64,000 bases of DNA, from contig BLSF01000035.1 in NCBI GenBank assembly GCA_012862575.1, positions 62,001-126,000 on the forward strand. Direction: 5' to 3'. Both the position numbers and the translations under genes were made by a program. The first letter of the stretch is position 1. The number at the start of each line of letters is the position of its first letter. Positions 10,901 through 20,427 of this stretch are shown one piece after another. The notes under the pieces are model-generated. The model was given only the letters and a program-made list of their open reading frames with translations, ran no database searches and was not told the origin of the DNA. The DNA is from Parietichytrium sp. I65-24A. Taxonomy: Eukaryota > Sar > Bigyra > Thraustochytrida > Thraustochytriidae.

Positions 10901-12525
10901 CCTTTGCTTCTGCCTTGAAGGCCTTGGAAAAGGTTGTCTCGCTTGCACTCGAGCGTCAGAATCTATCAAAAGAGGATGCCCTCAATGCATACGAGTACGA
11001 ACCAAAAAAAGACAGCACTCATCCACAGCCAACAAGCCCAGCGGAAGGCGACGCAGATATGCTTGCCGCGATTCAAGACGGCGCAGCCGTTGTTCAAGCG
11101 AAAGACTCGGATAGCGATGCTTTGGAGCCAAATACTGAATCGGGTCTCACAGCAGATCAGGTTCTCTTTCTTGCAAGAAAACTTAAAGTCGGGGGTTTCT
11201 ACCATTCCAGGCGGGTTATGCCTGGAAGTGTTGGCGTCCTGCACCTCCTTGCGACTCGCAAATCTGTCGACTCACAGGTTTTTGTCCTCCACAGGCCAAA
11301 CACTGGCCGTTCATTAAACGAGCGCACCCTCCCAGAGCTGCATGCTACGTACGAGCGATCAGAACTAGAGGCGGCACGCAAAAGCTGGGACCTGATGTAC
11401 AATGCAACCTTGGAGCAATGCCAGCATTTAGGCAATTGCAAGTTGGGCGCAAATTGCAACCAAGGAACCAGGATTTTTCGCATTGGGATTCTGTCGGGCT
11501 GTGTGGTGCCTCTTTGGAATCACCTGTCCGAGTGTCTAAATAGTGGTCTGCTCAAGCTTTCTAAAAGCGAGCGCGTGTTGCGAATCGTTCGTTCTGAATT
11601 GGATGACGGTACCCGGCTCATTGGCCTCCGTTGGCCATTCGAGGCGTTCCCCATCCTGGTTGACAAACTGAAAAACTTGTCTCGGTCCACCAAGCTCATG
11701 AATTTTATGGACACGCCTCATGTCTTTGGCGGGGATGTTCCGTTCAAGCTGGACTCGTCATTTTGCGTGACAGAGGTCTCTCCAAGAATCGCAGAGCAGG
11801 GGCTGGCCATTGGAGACAAGGTCGAGTCGATAAACTCAGTCACGCTCGCTTCGTTGCGGATCGCCAACATCAACATCCAACAGTTCATTCAATCGCACCT
11901 CCGCGTTCCATACTTCCAGTTGGGCATTGTGAATCAAACCTCTTCAGAGCTAAGCCAGCTCACAATTGAACCGGTCGATCCAGTGCTCCCATCAGCTCTG
12001 GCGCGAGCGACCAGGCAAGAAAAAACAATGCGATCCTACTTTTCCGTCAAGGAGAAGAAGCCGAGCACTGCCACATCAAGTACCGACACTGGAGCTTCCA
12101 AATCTGGAACCAGCTCAAAACTCAGCTCGGTGTTTGTACCTAGCAAGCGTGTAGAACTCCATTCTTCCATCGAAGGGGTGGTAACAGCTAAGCGCAATAG
12201 AGTTGGTCCTGTTTCCTCAGAAACCGCTACCAAAGAATGTTGCCTGCCTCCCGCAGGAGAATCCAATGATCTAGACAGCGACATACATGCCTTGTCAGGT
12301 CTGCCCGACGGAGTCATGTCCATGGAAGAATTTCTCTCCTGCTCCAATACAACTTCAATAGCTTCGTCTTTCTCGGCAGGGAGGTCAAAAAGTAAGCAGC
12401 GAGGTTTGAGTGCTTTTCTGGTTCCAGGCTGCATGCGGCCGAAGGCTGAGGTCAAGTTGAGTAGCGGGCTCTCTACGACGCAAAGCAGCTGTGCGGATCA
12501 GAAAGAAGTAATCGAAATAGATTGA
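7998..12525 (+). CDS. Strawberry-notch (SBNO) family helicase-like protein
   Basis: Exons 7998-8532 and 8642-12525 give 1472 residues. SBNO proteins are superfamily 2 helicase-like nuclear regulators of chromatin and transcription. Visible are SALQMEGVAFACQ and LPNGERCGFFLGD before the Walker A motif GDAAGLGKGR (residues 138-147), the WVSTSSDL segment, the DECHKAK box (252-258; D-E-C-H instead of DEAD) and the C-terminal helicase motif QQLGRSHRSSQ (680-690), followed by the SBNO-specific C-terminal domain. Joining the exons restores the family sequence SSDLAKDAKRDLTDLG across the junction. Residues about 1219-1277 resemble a PDZ fold (GLAIGDKVESIN). The Ser-rich tail has two PIP-box-like motifs at 1305-1312 and 1431-1438. 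The start ATG has a good context (GCCATGG). An AATAAA lies 60 bases after the stop. Confidence 0.92.
8533..8641 (+). other. Intron of the Strawberry-notch gene
   Basis: 109-nt intron, donor GTAAGT and acceptor CTCAG, phase 1. The splice joins C of exon 1 with GC of exon 2 (Arg) and gives continuous family sequence; unspliced, the frame soon ends. A CTAAC candidate branch site lies about 30 bases before the acceptor. Confidence 0.9.
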
Positions 12526-12667
12526 TTTCTAAGGAGAGTGCAACACATTTATAAAGTTTTGAGTGTCTCTGTCTGATTTTCTGTTAATAAAAAGGGAAGT
12601 AGGACAGGAATAATAGCAGAAGGAATGCCTGCAGTTGCTCTTGGCAAAGAATATCGGGCGGGCGGCG

Positions 12668-13942
12668 TTATGAGACAAGCGTCTTGCGAATGAAGTCTCC
12701 GTGGTGTTGTGCGGCTATTTCTGAGCCGTCAGACTTTGTAGTTTTCTTGGATGCGTTTTTCACGATTACACCTTGCGTCATAATGGGAACAATTTTGGCC
12801 TTACTGGATCCTGGCGCAGCAAGCACTTCGATTTCTTCTGGTCTCATTGCTGATGTTTTCTTTGCAGAGGCAATGGTGTGCTCCCATGTTCCCCGAAACA
12901 CGTCCATGTTCAGCAACGAGTTGACAATTGCGTGCGTCAAGACCCAGCCCGCGAGCAAAAACTTTCGGATTTTGAAACCAGCACTCAAAGTGCTCAGGAA
13001 GGAGTTCAGGATGACGGCAGCGATCAAAACTATCAAGACAAGCAGAAAGTAAAAGTCTAAAAATCGAGACGAGTACTTGCGCGGGCCCCAGGAGAGCAAG
13101 CGATGGAGTACCATCAATGCCAGACAAACAACTAGTGTGGCGGCACGTACAACCTGCTCTGCATTTGAAATCGAAACTGCGAGCGCAGTCAATCCCAGAA
13201 GAAACACTGGCAGAAGAATTTGATGTCGAACGAAGTAGCACTGCCGTTGCAAGGTGAGTATATAAAGCGGCTGTCTTGAGAACGAAAGGCTAAAATCGAC
13301 TCCTTGCACCAGCTCTGGGGACGGCCCCAGCTGCCACTCGTCAGCGACCCGACGCGTAACTCCTACTTGGACTGGTTTGTGGAGTAAAGTCGGGACCCCT
13401 GGCAACAAAGTGGGCCAACACTTGACAAGTTCTTCCGGAGGGCTGGCAACAAAGCGAAATTCCCCAACGCCATCGGTGGTAGCCGCCATCAGCTCCAATC
13501 TTAGCCCAATCCGATCGAGGGGACTGAAATTGAGCAAAATGTGCCTCTGCGCAAATCTTGCTTCGCGAAAGTAAAAGGTCTTGTGAACCACCCCAATCTC
13601 GTGATAGAACACGGCGCTTTGAACGCCGTAGTCTGCACACTCCATACCATCGAAGAAGCAGTAAAGACCCCCGTCACCGCCCCTCGCAAGGTTGAATGGA
13701 AACATTTCCGCGCTGCGGTTGTGTGCCTGCAAGAAGACTACAGATGTCTGACCGGGGACATCCACAGTATTGTACCCGAAGACCTCCGCCATCTCTTGCA
13801 AACTAGCAAATCCATCCTTTTTTCGCGAGAGTTGAGGATAAAAGCAGTGCAGAAGCCCCGAGAGACAAAACGACCCACTCTCATCGATTTCCTCCACCTC
13901 CACGTCCAGGTGCACGAAACAACGCGTCACACGCTCCGCCAT
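12668..13942 (-). CDS. Pentameric ligand-gated ion channel-like (Cys-loop superfamily) protein
   Basis: Predicted membrane channel subunit of 424 residues. The N-terminal 235 residues fit the beta-rich ligand-binding domain: a first strand with hydrophobic alternation (VTRCFVHLDVEVEEID), SPLDRIGLRLEL (141-152 region) where the family has FPFD, and EWQL before the last strands. The link into the membrane (FSRQPLYILTLQRQCYFVRH) and the proline in TM1 (QILLPVFLL) are typical. Four membrane segments follow at about 240-258, 263-283, 294-318 and 327-345; the M2-M3 link RKYSSRFLDFYFL also matches. There is no Cys pair around the SPLD loop, as in bacterial members. Glu262 sits near the inner mouth of M2. 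No signal peptide is visible, and the frame closes upstream at about 14000. Its 3' end is 142 bp from that of the helicase-like gene. Assignment rests on pattern only. Confidence 0.6.
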   Translation of the reverse strand: MAERVTRCFVHLDVEVEEIDESGSFCLSGLLHCFYPQLSRKKDGFASLQEMAEVFGYNTVDVPGQTSVVFLQAHNRSAEMFPFNLARGGDGGLYCFFDGMECADYGVQSAVFYHEIGVVHKTFYFREARFAQRHILLNFSPLDRIGLRLELMAATTDGVGEFRFVASPPEELVKCWPTLLPGVPTLLHKPVQVGVTRRVADEWQLGPSPELVQGVDFSLSFSRQPLYILTLQRQCYFVRHQILLPVFLLGLTALAVSISNAEQVVRAATLVVCLALMVLHRLLSWGPRKYSSRFLDFYFLLVLIVLIAAVILNSFLSTLSAGFKIRKFLLAGWVLTHAIVNSLLNMDVFRGTWEHTIASAKKTSAMRPEEIEVLAAPGSSKAKIVPIMTQGVIVKNASKKTTKSDGSEIAAQHHGDFIRKTLVS

Positions 13943-15248
13943 GCCCGCAGCTGTTCTGCCTTTCGACTCGTTTTCGTCTCTAGAGCCTTTGCCGGTGCAT
14001 CAAGTCAGCGCTACCCCTCTTTCCCCGCCGACCGCACCGCGAATCGCAGCTGCTCACCAAAGGATGTGGAGCAGAGATGAGAGAGACGATGCGATCAACA
14101 CTGTGCCGTGCGCTGGTTTGAGAGCAAAGGAGGCGCTGGAAGACGAGCACTGTTGGTTTCGCTGCTGCTGATTGTGCTGTTGTCAATCCAATCCCTTCGC
14201 GGTCTCTGAGTTGCAGTGGAATTCGATGCTGCTTAGCGTTGCTTCTTATCACAGAGGACAGTCGCCGACACTACACTACACTGCACTGCACTGCACTGCA
14301 CAACAAGTAACGAATTTAACCACTTGCGGCAAGCGGATTTCTGATCCTGAAAGCTTTGCAAGTGGCAGCGGCTACGGCTAGGGCCCGTACAGGAGGGCTT
14401 GCCAGTTGTGTGTGTTTCATGGGCAATTGGACGGGTCGTCTCTTCTGAAGAATAAGTGATGGTACTTGCGGCGCTTTTGGTCGCTCCGGCCCATCTCATT
14501 GCCTGTCTCACTGACATGCGAGCGTCCACTGGTTTGCTGTTGCACTTTTGACTGGTAATCGCGGTGCCACTGTGCATTTGTCCAATTTGCCATTGTACCA
14601 TTGCATCACTTGTGCGTCACATTTCGGCACTGGCTGTCCTCACATCGAGGCCGTCAAAACTCTTCTGACATTGAATTTTAGTTTGAAGGATTGTAATGGT
14701 GCGAAAAGGAAATTGAGCGTCGCGCCGTCACTGTGACCATCACCATGAGTCTCTGAAGATGATGATGATTGATGATTGAGATGATTGAGGTGATGATGAT
14801 TGATGATCACCATGATAATCGATGATGATCATCATGATCATGATGATCACGACTTCAACGGATCAATTCTAGCCATGGTCGAACTAATCGATGCTACCGA
14901 TACCCTATTGTGCGATCCTCCCTACTGAATACTCTGAATGGGCTTTCAACTAGAGTCTTCCCCGACTTAAATGGAGAGGCAAGTGAATGAAATGAATAAC
15001 ACATAGCAGGCTTTTTCCAATTTTTAACTGTGAAAAGAAACAACTTTGAGTTGACCCAGAAAAGGACACAAACAACTTTGTCCTCCTTGAAGAACCGAAG
15101 CATTTGATGGATCACACCTGGACCTCAGAGTACGCCCTGAGAGAGGACAATAGAAATTAATTGAAACAATGCTAGAGCAAGCGCACTGCTTGATCAAGAC
15201 AACAGACGGTTGGACAACGTTTCGATGAGAACCTCGCACGCGATTTGC
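13943..15248. other. Spacer upstream of the channel-like gene, with GAT-rich palindromic tract
   Basis: No gene seen. CACTACACTGCACTGCA repeats lie at 14270-14302. A GATGAT/ATTGAT tract (14758-14850) ends in a perfect 24-base palindrome at 14826-14849. The last part is probably the 3' region of the tetraspanin gene. Confidence 0.55.
14758..14850. repeat. GAT-repeat tract containing a perfect 24-bp palindrome
   Basis: GATGATGATTGAT units on one side run into their own reverse complement. Bases 14826-14849 are a perfect palindrome centred on CATGATCATG. Confidence 0.8.
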
Positions 15249-16166
15249 TCAGGTGTACTTGATCACTGGATTGCCGACAGTGCTGTGCTCCTTTGGCCCA
15301 AAGCAGCAGCAGCGCTTCTTCTTGCGACTCAACTTGCTAGGGTCGAGGTTTACGGTGAACTCTGGCTCAATCTTGAGTCCGCCGTTCTCCTCCTTGATGG
15401 AGTAGAGGAGAACAGAGGTCAAGATGACACCGAGCACGATGGCAAGGATGAGGATTCCCACAACGATCCCACCATATGATGCGTACTTTCTCATCTGCGA
15501 GACGATCTTGTTGTAGCAGTTGAAGGTCGCATCGCGAAAGTACTCAGTCTGCTCGGCAGCTTCTTGGGCCGCTTCGTCGTATGTAGGATACTGATCATGA
15601 AGATTCTCCAAGGTTTCCAATGGCAAGCCGACGCACTTGGGCCCAGAAAAAGATTGGGCCAGAGTGAATCCCGGCAAGTCGTCGTAGCCACCAGAGGCGC
15701 TCTGGTAAGTTGCCCTGAAATTGAAGCCGCAGCAAGAGTTGCTCTCCTGGTACTCTTTCCATAGGTCAGCCTCCTCGAGGGTCCACTTCACCGCCATAGC
15801 CTCGGTGATCTCGCTGAGACTGGTGGTGTTCTCGCTGAACACCCCGTTACCAGCGAGCAGCACATAGGTGAAAAGAGCCAAGTTCAGCAACATGCTGGTG
15901 ACGGCAATCCTGAGGAACCACACGAGCATCTCACGGTGCTTTTTAAACGCCCCGATGAGCCCCATGAACGAGTTGAGAATCTGGATTGCAAAAAGCGACA
16001 CTGCGACGCCCACCACAAAGCTCGGCGACGACTCCACCGCGAAGCTCAGATCGGTGGAGCTCTCGGACAGGATCAGAGCGCCGTACGCCAAGCAACCAAT
16101 TGACATGACCGAAACCAGTCCCAGCGCCAAAAGCAGCGCCAGGCGATACTTGTCGCCCTTCTGCAT
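15249..16166 (-). CDS. Tetraspanin
   Basis: Four-pass plasma-membrane organiser of the tetraspanin family, 305 residues. Transmembrane segments fall at about 9-31, 51-73, 83-105 and 234-258. The large extracellular loop (106-230) contains the signature Cys-Cys-Gly (NSCCGFN, 145-147) and two further cysteines (KCVG and FNCYN), the minimum set for two disulfides. The C-terminal cytoplasmic tail of about 45 residues carries a basic-cysteine cluster (KKKRCCCF), a plausible palmitoylation site. Start ATG at 16166. Coding-strand GA-rich sequence lies 235-270 bases upstream and a GCTT array between 16234 and 16271. Family assignment is firm; partner proteins are unknown. Confidence 0.87.
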   Translation of the reverse strand: MQKGDKYRLALLLALGLVSVMSIGCLAYGALILSESSTDLSFAVESSPSFVVGVAVSLFAIQILNSFMGLIGAFKKHREMLVWFLRIAVTSMLLNLALFTYVLLAGNGVFSENTTSLSEITEAMAVKWTLEEADLWKEYQESNSCCGFNFRATYQSASGGYDDLPGFTLAQSFSGPKCVGLPLETLENLHDQYPTYDEAAQEAAEQTEYFRDATFNCYNKIVSQMRKYASYGGIVVGILILAIVLGVILTSVLLYSIKEENGGLKIEPEFTVNLDPSKLSRKKKRCCCFGPKEHSTVGNPVIKYT

Positions 16167-16232
16167 CTTTGCCGTCTCTGTGTGCTCTCACTCCTCGCTC
16201 CTCGCGAACTCCTCGCTTGCGCCGACGACCCC

Positions 16233-16267
<35 letters not shown>

Positions 16268-17370
16268 GCTTCTGGTGCTGTGCTGCTGCCGTTCCTTTTC
16301 CGCGGTTGGAGGCTGGGCTGACTGTGAGAACTGCGAGAGAGCCTTTTCTTTTTCTTCTTGTGTGTGAGTTTTCCTCTCCCTCTTTCCTATTCCCATCCCC
16401 TCCTCTCTCTCCCTCTCTCTCTCTCTCCATCCCTCTATCCATCCCTCTATCTATCCTATCTATCCCTCGTTCTCACTCGCTCTCGTAGATGCTGTGTACT
16501 CTGACCCTATTTTCCCCCCTCTCGCTAGAAGTCCATCAGGAAAGGGGTAACAGATGCGGTGCACCTGGTACTTCTACGCCTGGGCGATAGTGTCTGATAA
16601 GGACGCTAAGGGAGCGATTGACGCTGCACTACCGGTTGCATAGACTACAAACCCCTCAGTGAGTCCTAGCCAGTGCAATAGGCACACGCTGAGGTGTGTA
16701 TTATTGGCCACCGTTTCTCGCTTCACTACATTTTAGGCTGACTGCGAGACTACATCTGAGCGCGTGTGTGTGAGAGCGCCTCGAGCTTTAGTATGCGCAT
16801 CGTAACAGTCACTTAGAGAGGGGTTTGGTCTATTTTTGGTCTGGTAGGACTCCGCTTGGGAGTTGTTGGTTCACACAAATTGGTCCGAAATGGCCTTTGA
16901 AAAGAGTGAGTAAAACAACAACCCGTTCACCAAGTCTCGCGTGGTTTCGGCAGTCTGGGCGAGGGAATCATTGAAATAACTGCCTTTGTTCTTGTAAAAG
17001 TGTTATCACCAGGCCATGTCTAATCACAGAGTACTCATGCGAAGCAGTTCAAGATTGCTGTTCCTTGGCACCAGGGGTGTGCACCTCTATCCTTAGATCT
17101 TAGCTAAATGAACTCGCGGAACAGATTTTTAGACGCCGCTGTCAAAACTAACCCTGATCATCACGCTGGCAAGAAGAACCGAGCGACGCAAGTTATGAAA
17201 TATCTTGCCCCAATCTGTTGATCCAACGCCCACAACGTTGAGATACGCCAGAACTTTATTTTCTACAGACAAAAAGAGTTTCTATATATTTAAAAAAACG
17301 AGATAAATGCGGTTGTGAATATGACCGAGCAAATGTGGATTGCGTGGTCCCATAAATACACGAATGGGTC
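16167..17370. other. Spacer with promoter of the tetraspanin gene
   Basis: No gene seen. It holds a GCTT array (16234-16271), a CT tract that is GA on the coding strand of the tetraspanin gene (16401-16427) and CTAT/CCAT repeats up to about 16470. From 16500 to 17370 the sequence is unremarkable. Confidence 0.55.
16234..16271. repeat. (GCTT)n microsatellite
   Basis: About nine tandem GCTT units with one variant (ACTT), 68 to 105 bases upstream of the tetraspanin start codon on the minus strand. Confidence 0.85.
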
Positions 17371-18456
17371 TCACCATGTGGGCTCGCTCGCGTTGAGCCA
17401 AGTAGAATTTAAAGCTGCTTCCCTCTGCATGTAAGCCAGCGCTGGAGGTACTGTGGAAGGTGTCTGGCGCTGTATCATTATGTGCGACGCCGTCTCTGAT
17501 GCCTGCGAACGTGCTTTTGGAACCCAGTATTCGGAGGCCTTTAATGGCATAGAGTTGTCGTTGAAAGAGCTGCGACATTGCGGCCCCAACCTCTGCTGAG
17601 AGTTTACTGCTGCGGCGAGGCGGCCATGCTCAGCCATTTGTAAGGTTGAGAATTTATATGCCAACTCCTGGGAAGATAACGATGCACCGTCAAACTGAGA
17701 AAAAGATGCCTCGCTTTCCAAATCGGACGAAGAATAAGAGGAGTACCTGCGCCTGATGTCATCATCTTGTGCGTATCTGGCGCTCTGTGGTGAATGCACG
17801 CCATGCTGCGAGCTAGGCATCCCCACGTAGTGCCTTGACGAACAACTGGTCGAATAGATTCCTTGCGAAGGGCCCTGGTTTCCATGTGACGAAAGTGAAG
17901 AAAACGACGACACGGAGGACAGGCATGGAGAGCGTGACATGCTTCCCAAGGGGTCTTCTGAGCACCAACTGTAAACTGGGTTTGAAAGATATGGTCTTTC
18001 CTCAAGGCAGTCTGACCCACGATTTGACGACGTGGACGGGCTCCCACCATCACTGTTGCCACGGGCGGGAAGAACTTGCTTGTTGTACTCATATTGGCGC
18101 GCTTGTTGCTGTGCGTATTCCCGAATGAGCTCTGCTCGCTGAAGCTCGTCGATTCGTTGCTGCTGTTGTTGCTGCTGCTGGACATGCTTCTCCAGCTTTC
18201 GTTGAAGTCTGATGATTTTCTCTTCGTGCTGCTGCTTTCTCGCCTCTGCCCACTTCCTCATCTCCTCACTCCCATGCGCGAACTGACATTTTTCGTTGTA
18301 TGGACAGTTCCCTGTTCGCACCCAGTTCTTGCACATCTTCGCCTTGTACTTGGAGTTGTGATACGGGCCCGTTGTCTTGCGCCGCTCTTCACAAGACCCT
18401 TCGGACCACTCGCTGCGCGCCGAGCTCAGCGCACCATCGCCATTGTCCAGCGTCAT
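17371..18456 (-). CDS. CCCH zinc-finger, probable RNA-binding protein
   Basis: 361-residue protein with a single C-x8-C-x5-C-x3-H finger: Cys42, Cys51, Cys57 and His61 (CKNWVRTGNCPYNEKCQFAH), preceded by the basic lead-in NSKYKAKM. That is the TIS11/tristetraprolin type of finger, usually an AU-rich RNA binder; classical members carry two fingers, this one only one. The finger is followed by a charged helix with a Gln run (CAG/CAA, 18160-18182) likely to form a coiled coil, then a long Ser/Tyr-rich disordered tail that may be phosphorylated. Start ATG at 18456; no intron needed. The coding-strand leader is GA-rich. RNA target and role are not predictable from sequence alone. Confidence 0.82.
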   Translation of the reverse strand: MTLDNGDGALSSARSEWSEGSCEERRKTTGPYHNSKYKAKMCKNWVRTGNCPYNEKCQFAHGSEEMRKWAEARKQQHEEKIIRLQRKLEKHVQQQQQQQQRIDELQRAELIREYAQQQARQYEYNKQVLPARGNSDGGSPSTSSNRGSDCLEERPYLSNPVYSWCSEDPLGSMSRSPCLSSVSSFSSLSSHGNQGPSQGIYSTSCSSRHYVGMPSSQHGVHSPQSARYAQDDDIRRRYSSYSSSDLESEASFSQFDGASLSSQELAYKFSTLQMAEHGRLAAAVNSQQRLGPQCRSSFNDNSMPLKASEYWVPKARSQASETASHIMIQRQTPSTVPPALAYMQREAALNSTWLNASEPTW

Positions 18457-20427
18457 CCCTTTACTTTACGAATCTTTAAAGTTATCCTGCTGTTCCTTCG
18501 ACACCTGCCAGAGCCGTGGTGAGCCCTGAGACGGTAGTTGTGAGGCAACTGAGCGAATTTGACCGCGCGAAGGCTTCTTTCCCGCCTCTCAGACACACTG
18601 TCTCTTTCGGCCTTGGTCTTCCTCGAACCTCTCAGCTCTTTCTCGGTCGCTCTCGCCTTAGCACCCAGAGGGGTTCTGCACTCTCTCCCGACCGTCTCTG
18701 CGGTCTCTCTGCCTCTACGCTTGCTCCTCTCGCTCGTCGGGTCGCAGTGTTCCTGGACTCCCCACTCCCACTCCCACTTCTCAGTTGTCAGTTGTCAGTT
18801 GTCAGTTGTCAATTCTCAATTCTCAATTCTGAACTGTGAAATGTGAAATGTGAACGCTCAGCATACGTCGTACTCAGTACACCCAAAGCCTTTCGGAAGC
18901 TCTTTTTGTTTGCGAGGATTGGAACTTTGGTCTCCATTGGCACTTGCCACTTGCCGTTTCAGTGCCACCGTTCAACAAGTTCAAGCTCCTCTACGCTTTT
19001 CTTAGGCCCATTCTGAATTATAATGATCAGCGCTGGCTAGCTAGACCTTTGGGTACTTTGGGTTGTGCTGGATACTGTAGCACCGCCTAGTCCCCTGAAG
19101 AGAAGATGCGATTGCTATCAAGGTGTAGCAGTGGCGTAGGTGCCTCGGTCCTTTTTGTTCTGTTGCTTCGAATCCTGGCAGCAGCTCGCGTACATGTGGG
19201 TACTCAGTACAGTACGAGTGCAGTAACCTCCAATTCTCTACATCGCCAACGCCCTTTCATGGACTACTCCGACGAATAGGTACGTCTAGGCACTCGAAGA
19301 TTCAGGAAAAGAAAATCGCACGTCCCGAATTGAGAATTTCAGAAATTCAGATCTCAGACTCCAGACTTTAGGGGTGGAGATTGCGCGACGCAGGTTGGGC
19401 GCAAAGAGCGAGCGCACGTCTTTGTGGCCTCTAAAAACCCTAGAGCGGAGAGGACTCGAGGATCTCGTGCCCCTCAGCAGCGCTGAAGAAATATCCGGAG
19501 AGTTCAAAAATAATGATGGCCAAAGGTCTCCGAATCCTGACATCCTGACTTGTTTTTTACGTGGTACTGAGTGCTAGTGACACCTGCAGTCATCCAATGC
19601 TACTCGAAGGAAAGTGGACGAGTACAACTAGTAACTTGTCGCTTGGAGATGAGGAAGGAGACCGTTTTTAGCTCAAAAAAAATGGAATGAAAAATGTATC
19701 TACTAGACTCGAATTGCCTCCGCGTAAAAGGGAGTATTCTTGACTGGTTGTCCAGCCGAGCCATCGGTTTGAGAGCAGCAAAGTAGAGATTTGCAATTTA
19801 AAAACAGAGATTTGCAATTTAAAAAACAGCGAATCCAGGAAATCTTCACAAATGGCTGGCTGAACATGCTGAACAGGAGCCATCAGCACTCACGTACACA
19901 CCACAACCTGTGTGTTGTACCAGTAGTGCTCACGGCCAGCAAAGTACAGAACGAGTGCATTACAGTACTGAGGGAAGATTCTCTGCAACGCTCGTGACGG
20001 CAAGATCTGTTCGCGAAAGGAAGAATACATCAACTCAGGAAAGCGAAGAAAGCAAAATTGGAAAATGCAATCTTGTGTTCCGGTCGCCTTAGGTCCAAGA
20101 AGGATGTGCATCTTCGGTCAGATTCGTTCTATTTGAAATGAGATTTTAGCCATGGTTAATAGCCTCTACCTGTATGAATTGGCAAATTTTCTCATGCGAT
20201 CTCATTTCCCGATCTTGGCTGTTGTTGGGTTGAAGTAGCTTCTGCTAGTCGTCTTGGAGATGGGCAAAGATGAACGCTTGGTTCCCGCACAAAGCGTTTG
20301 GGTTCTCAACGAGTCAACATGCGTTACAGCGGAAACTAGTTTAAAAGAGATTGCAAGTGATTTACAATGATCAGAAGAAGAAAAGTAATGTATGTTTAGG
20401 AGGCTACAGGAGCTGGATTCGGCGTGT
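18457..20427. other. 2-kb spacer with heptamer arrays and a tRNA-like box pair
   Basis: Next to the CCCH gene the sequence is CT-rich (GA on its coding strand, 18580-18660). At 18781-18829 there are four TCAGTTG units followed by three TCAATTC-type units. GTAC palindromes lie near 18868 and 19198. At 19119-19190 a TAGCAGTGG box and a TTCGAATCC box have roughly tRNA spacing but do not fold well. No protein gene was recognised. Confidence 0.5.
18781..18829. repeat. Heptamer tandem repeat (TCAGTTG x4, then TCAATTC-type x3)
   Basis: Seven consecutive 7-base units; the last three differ from the first four by the same two substitutions. Confidence 0.8.
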
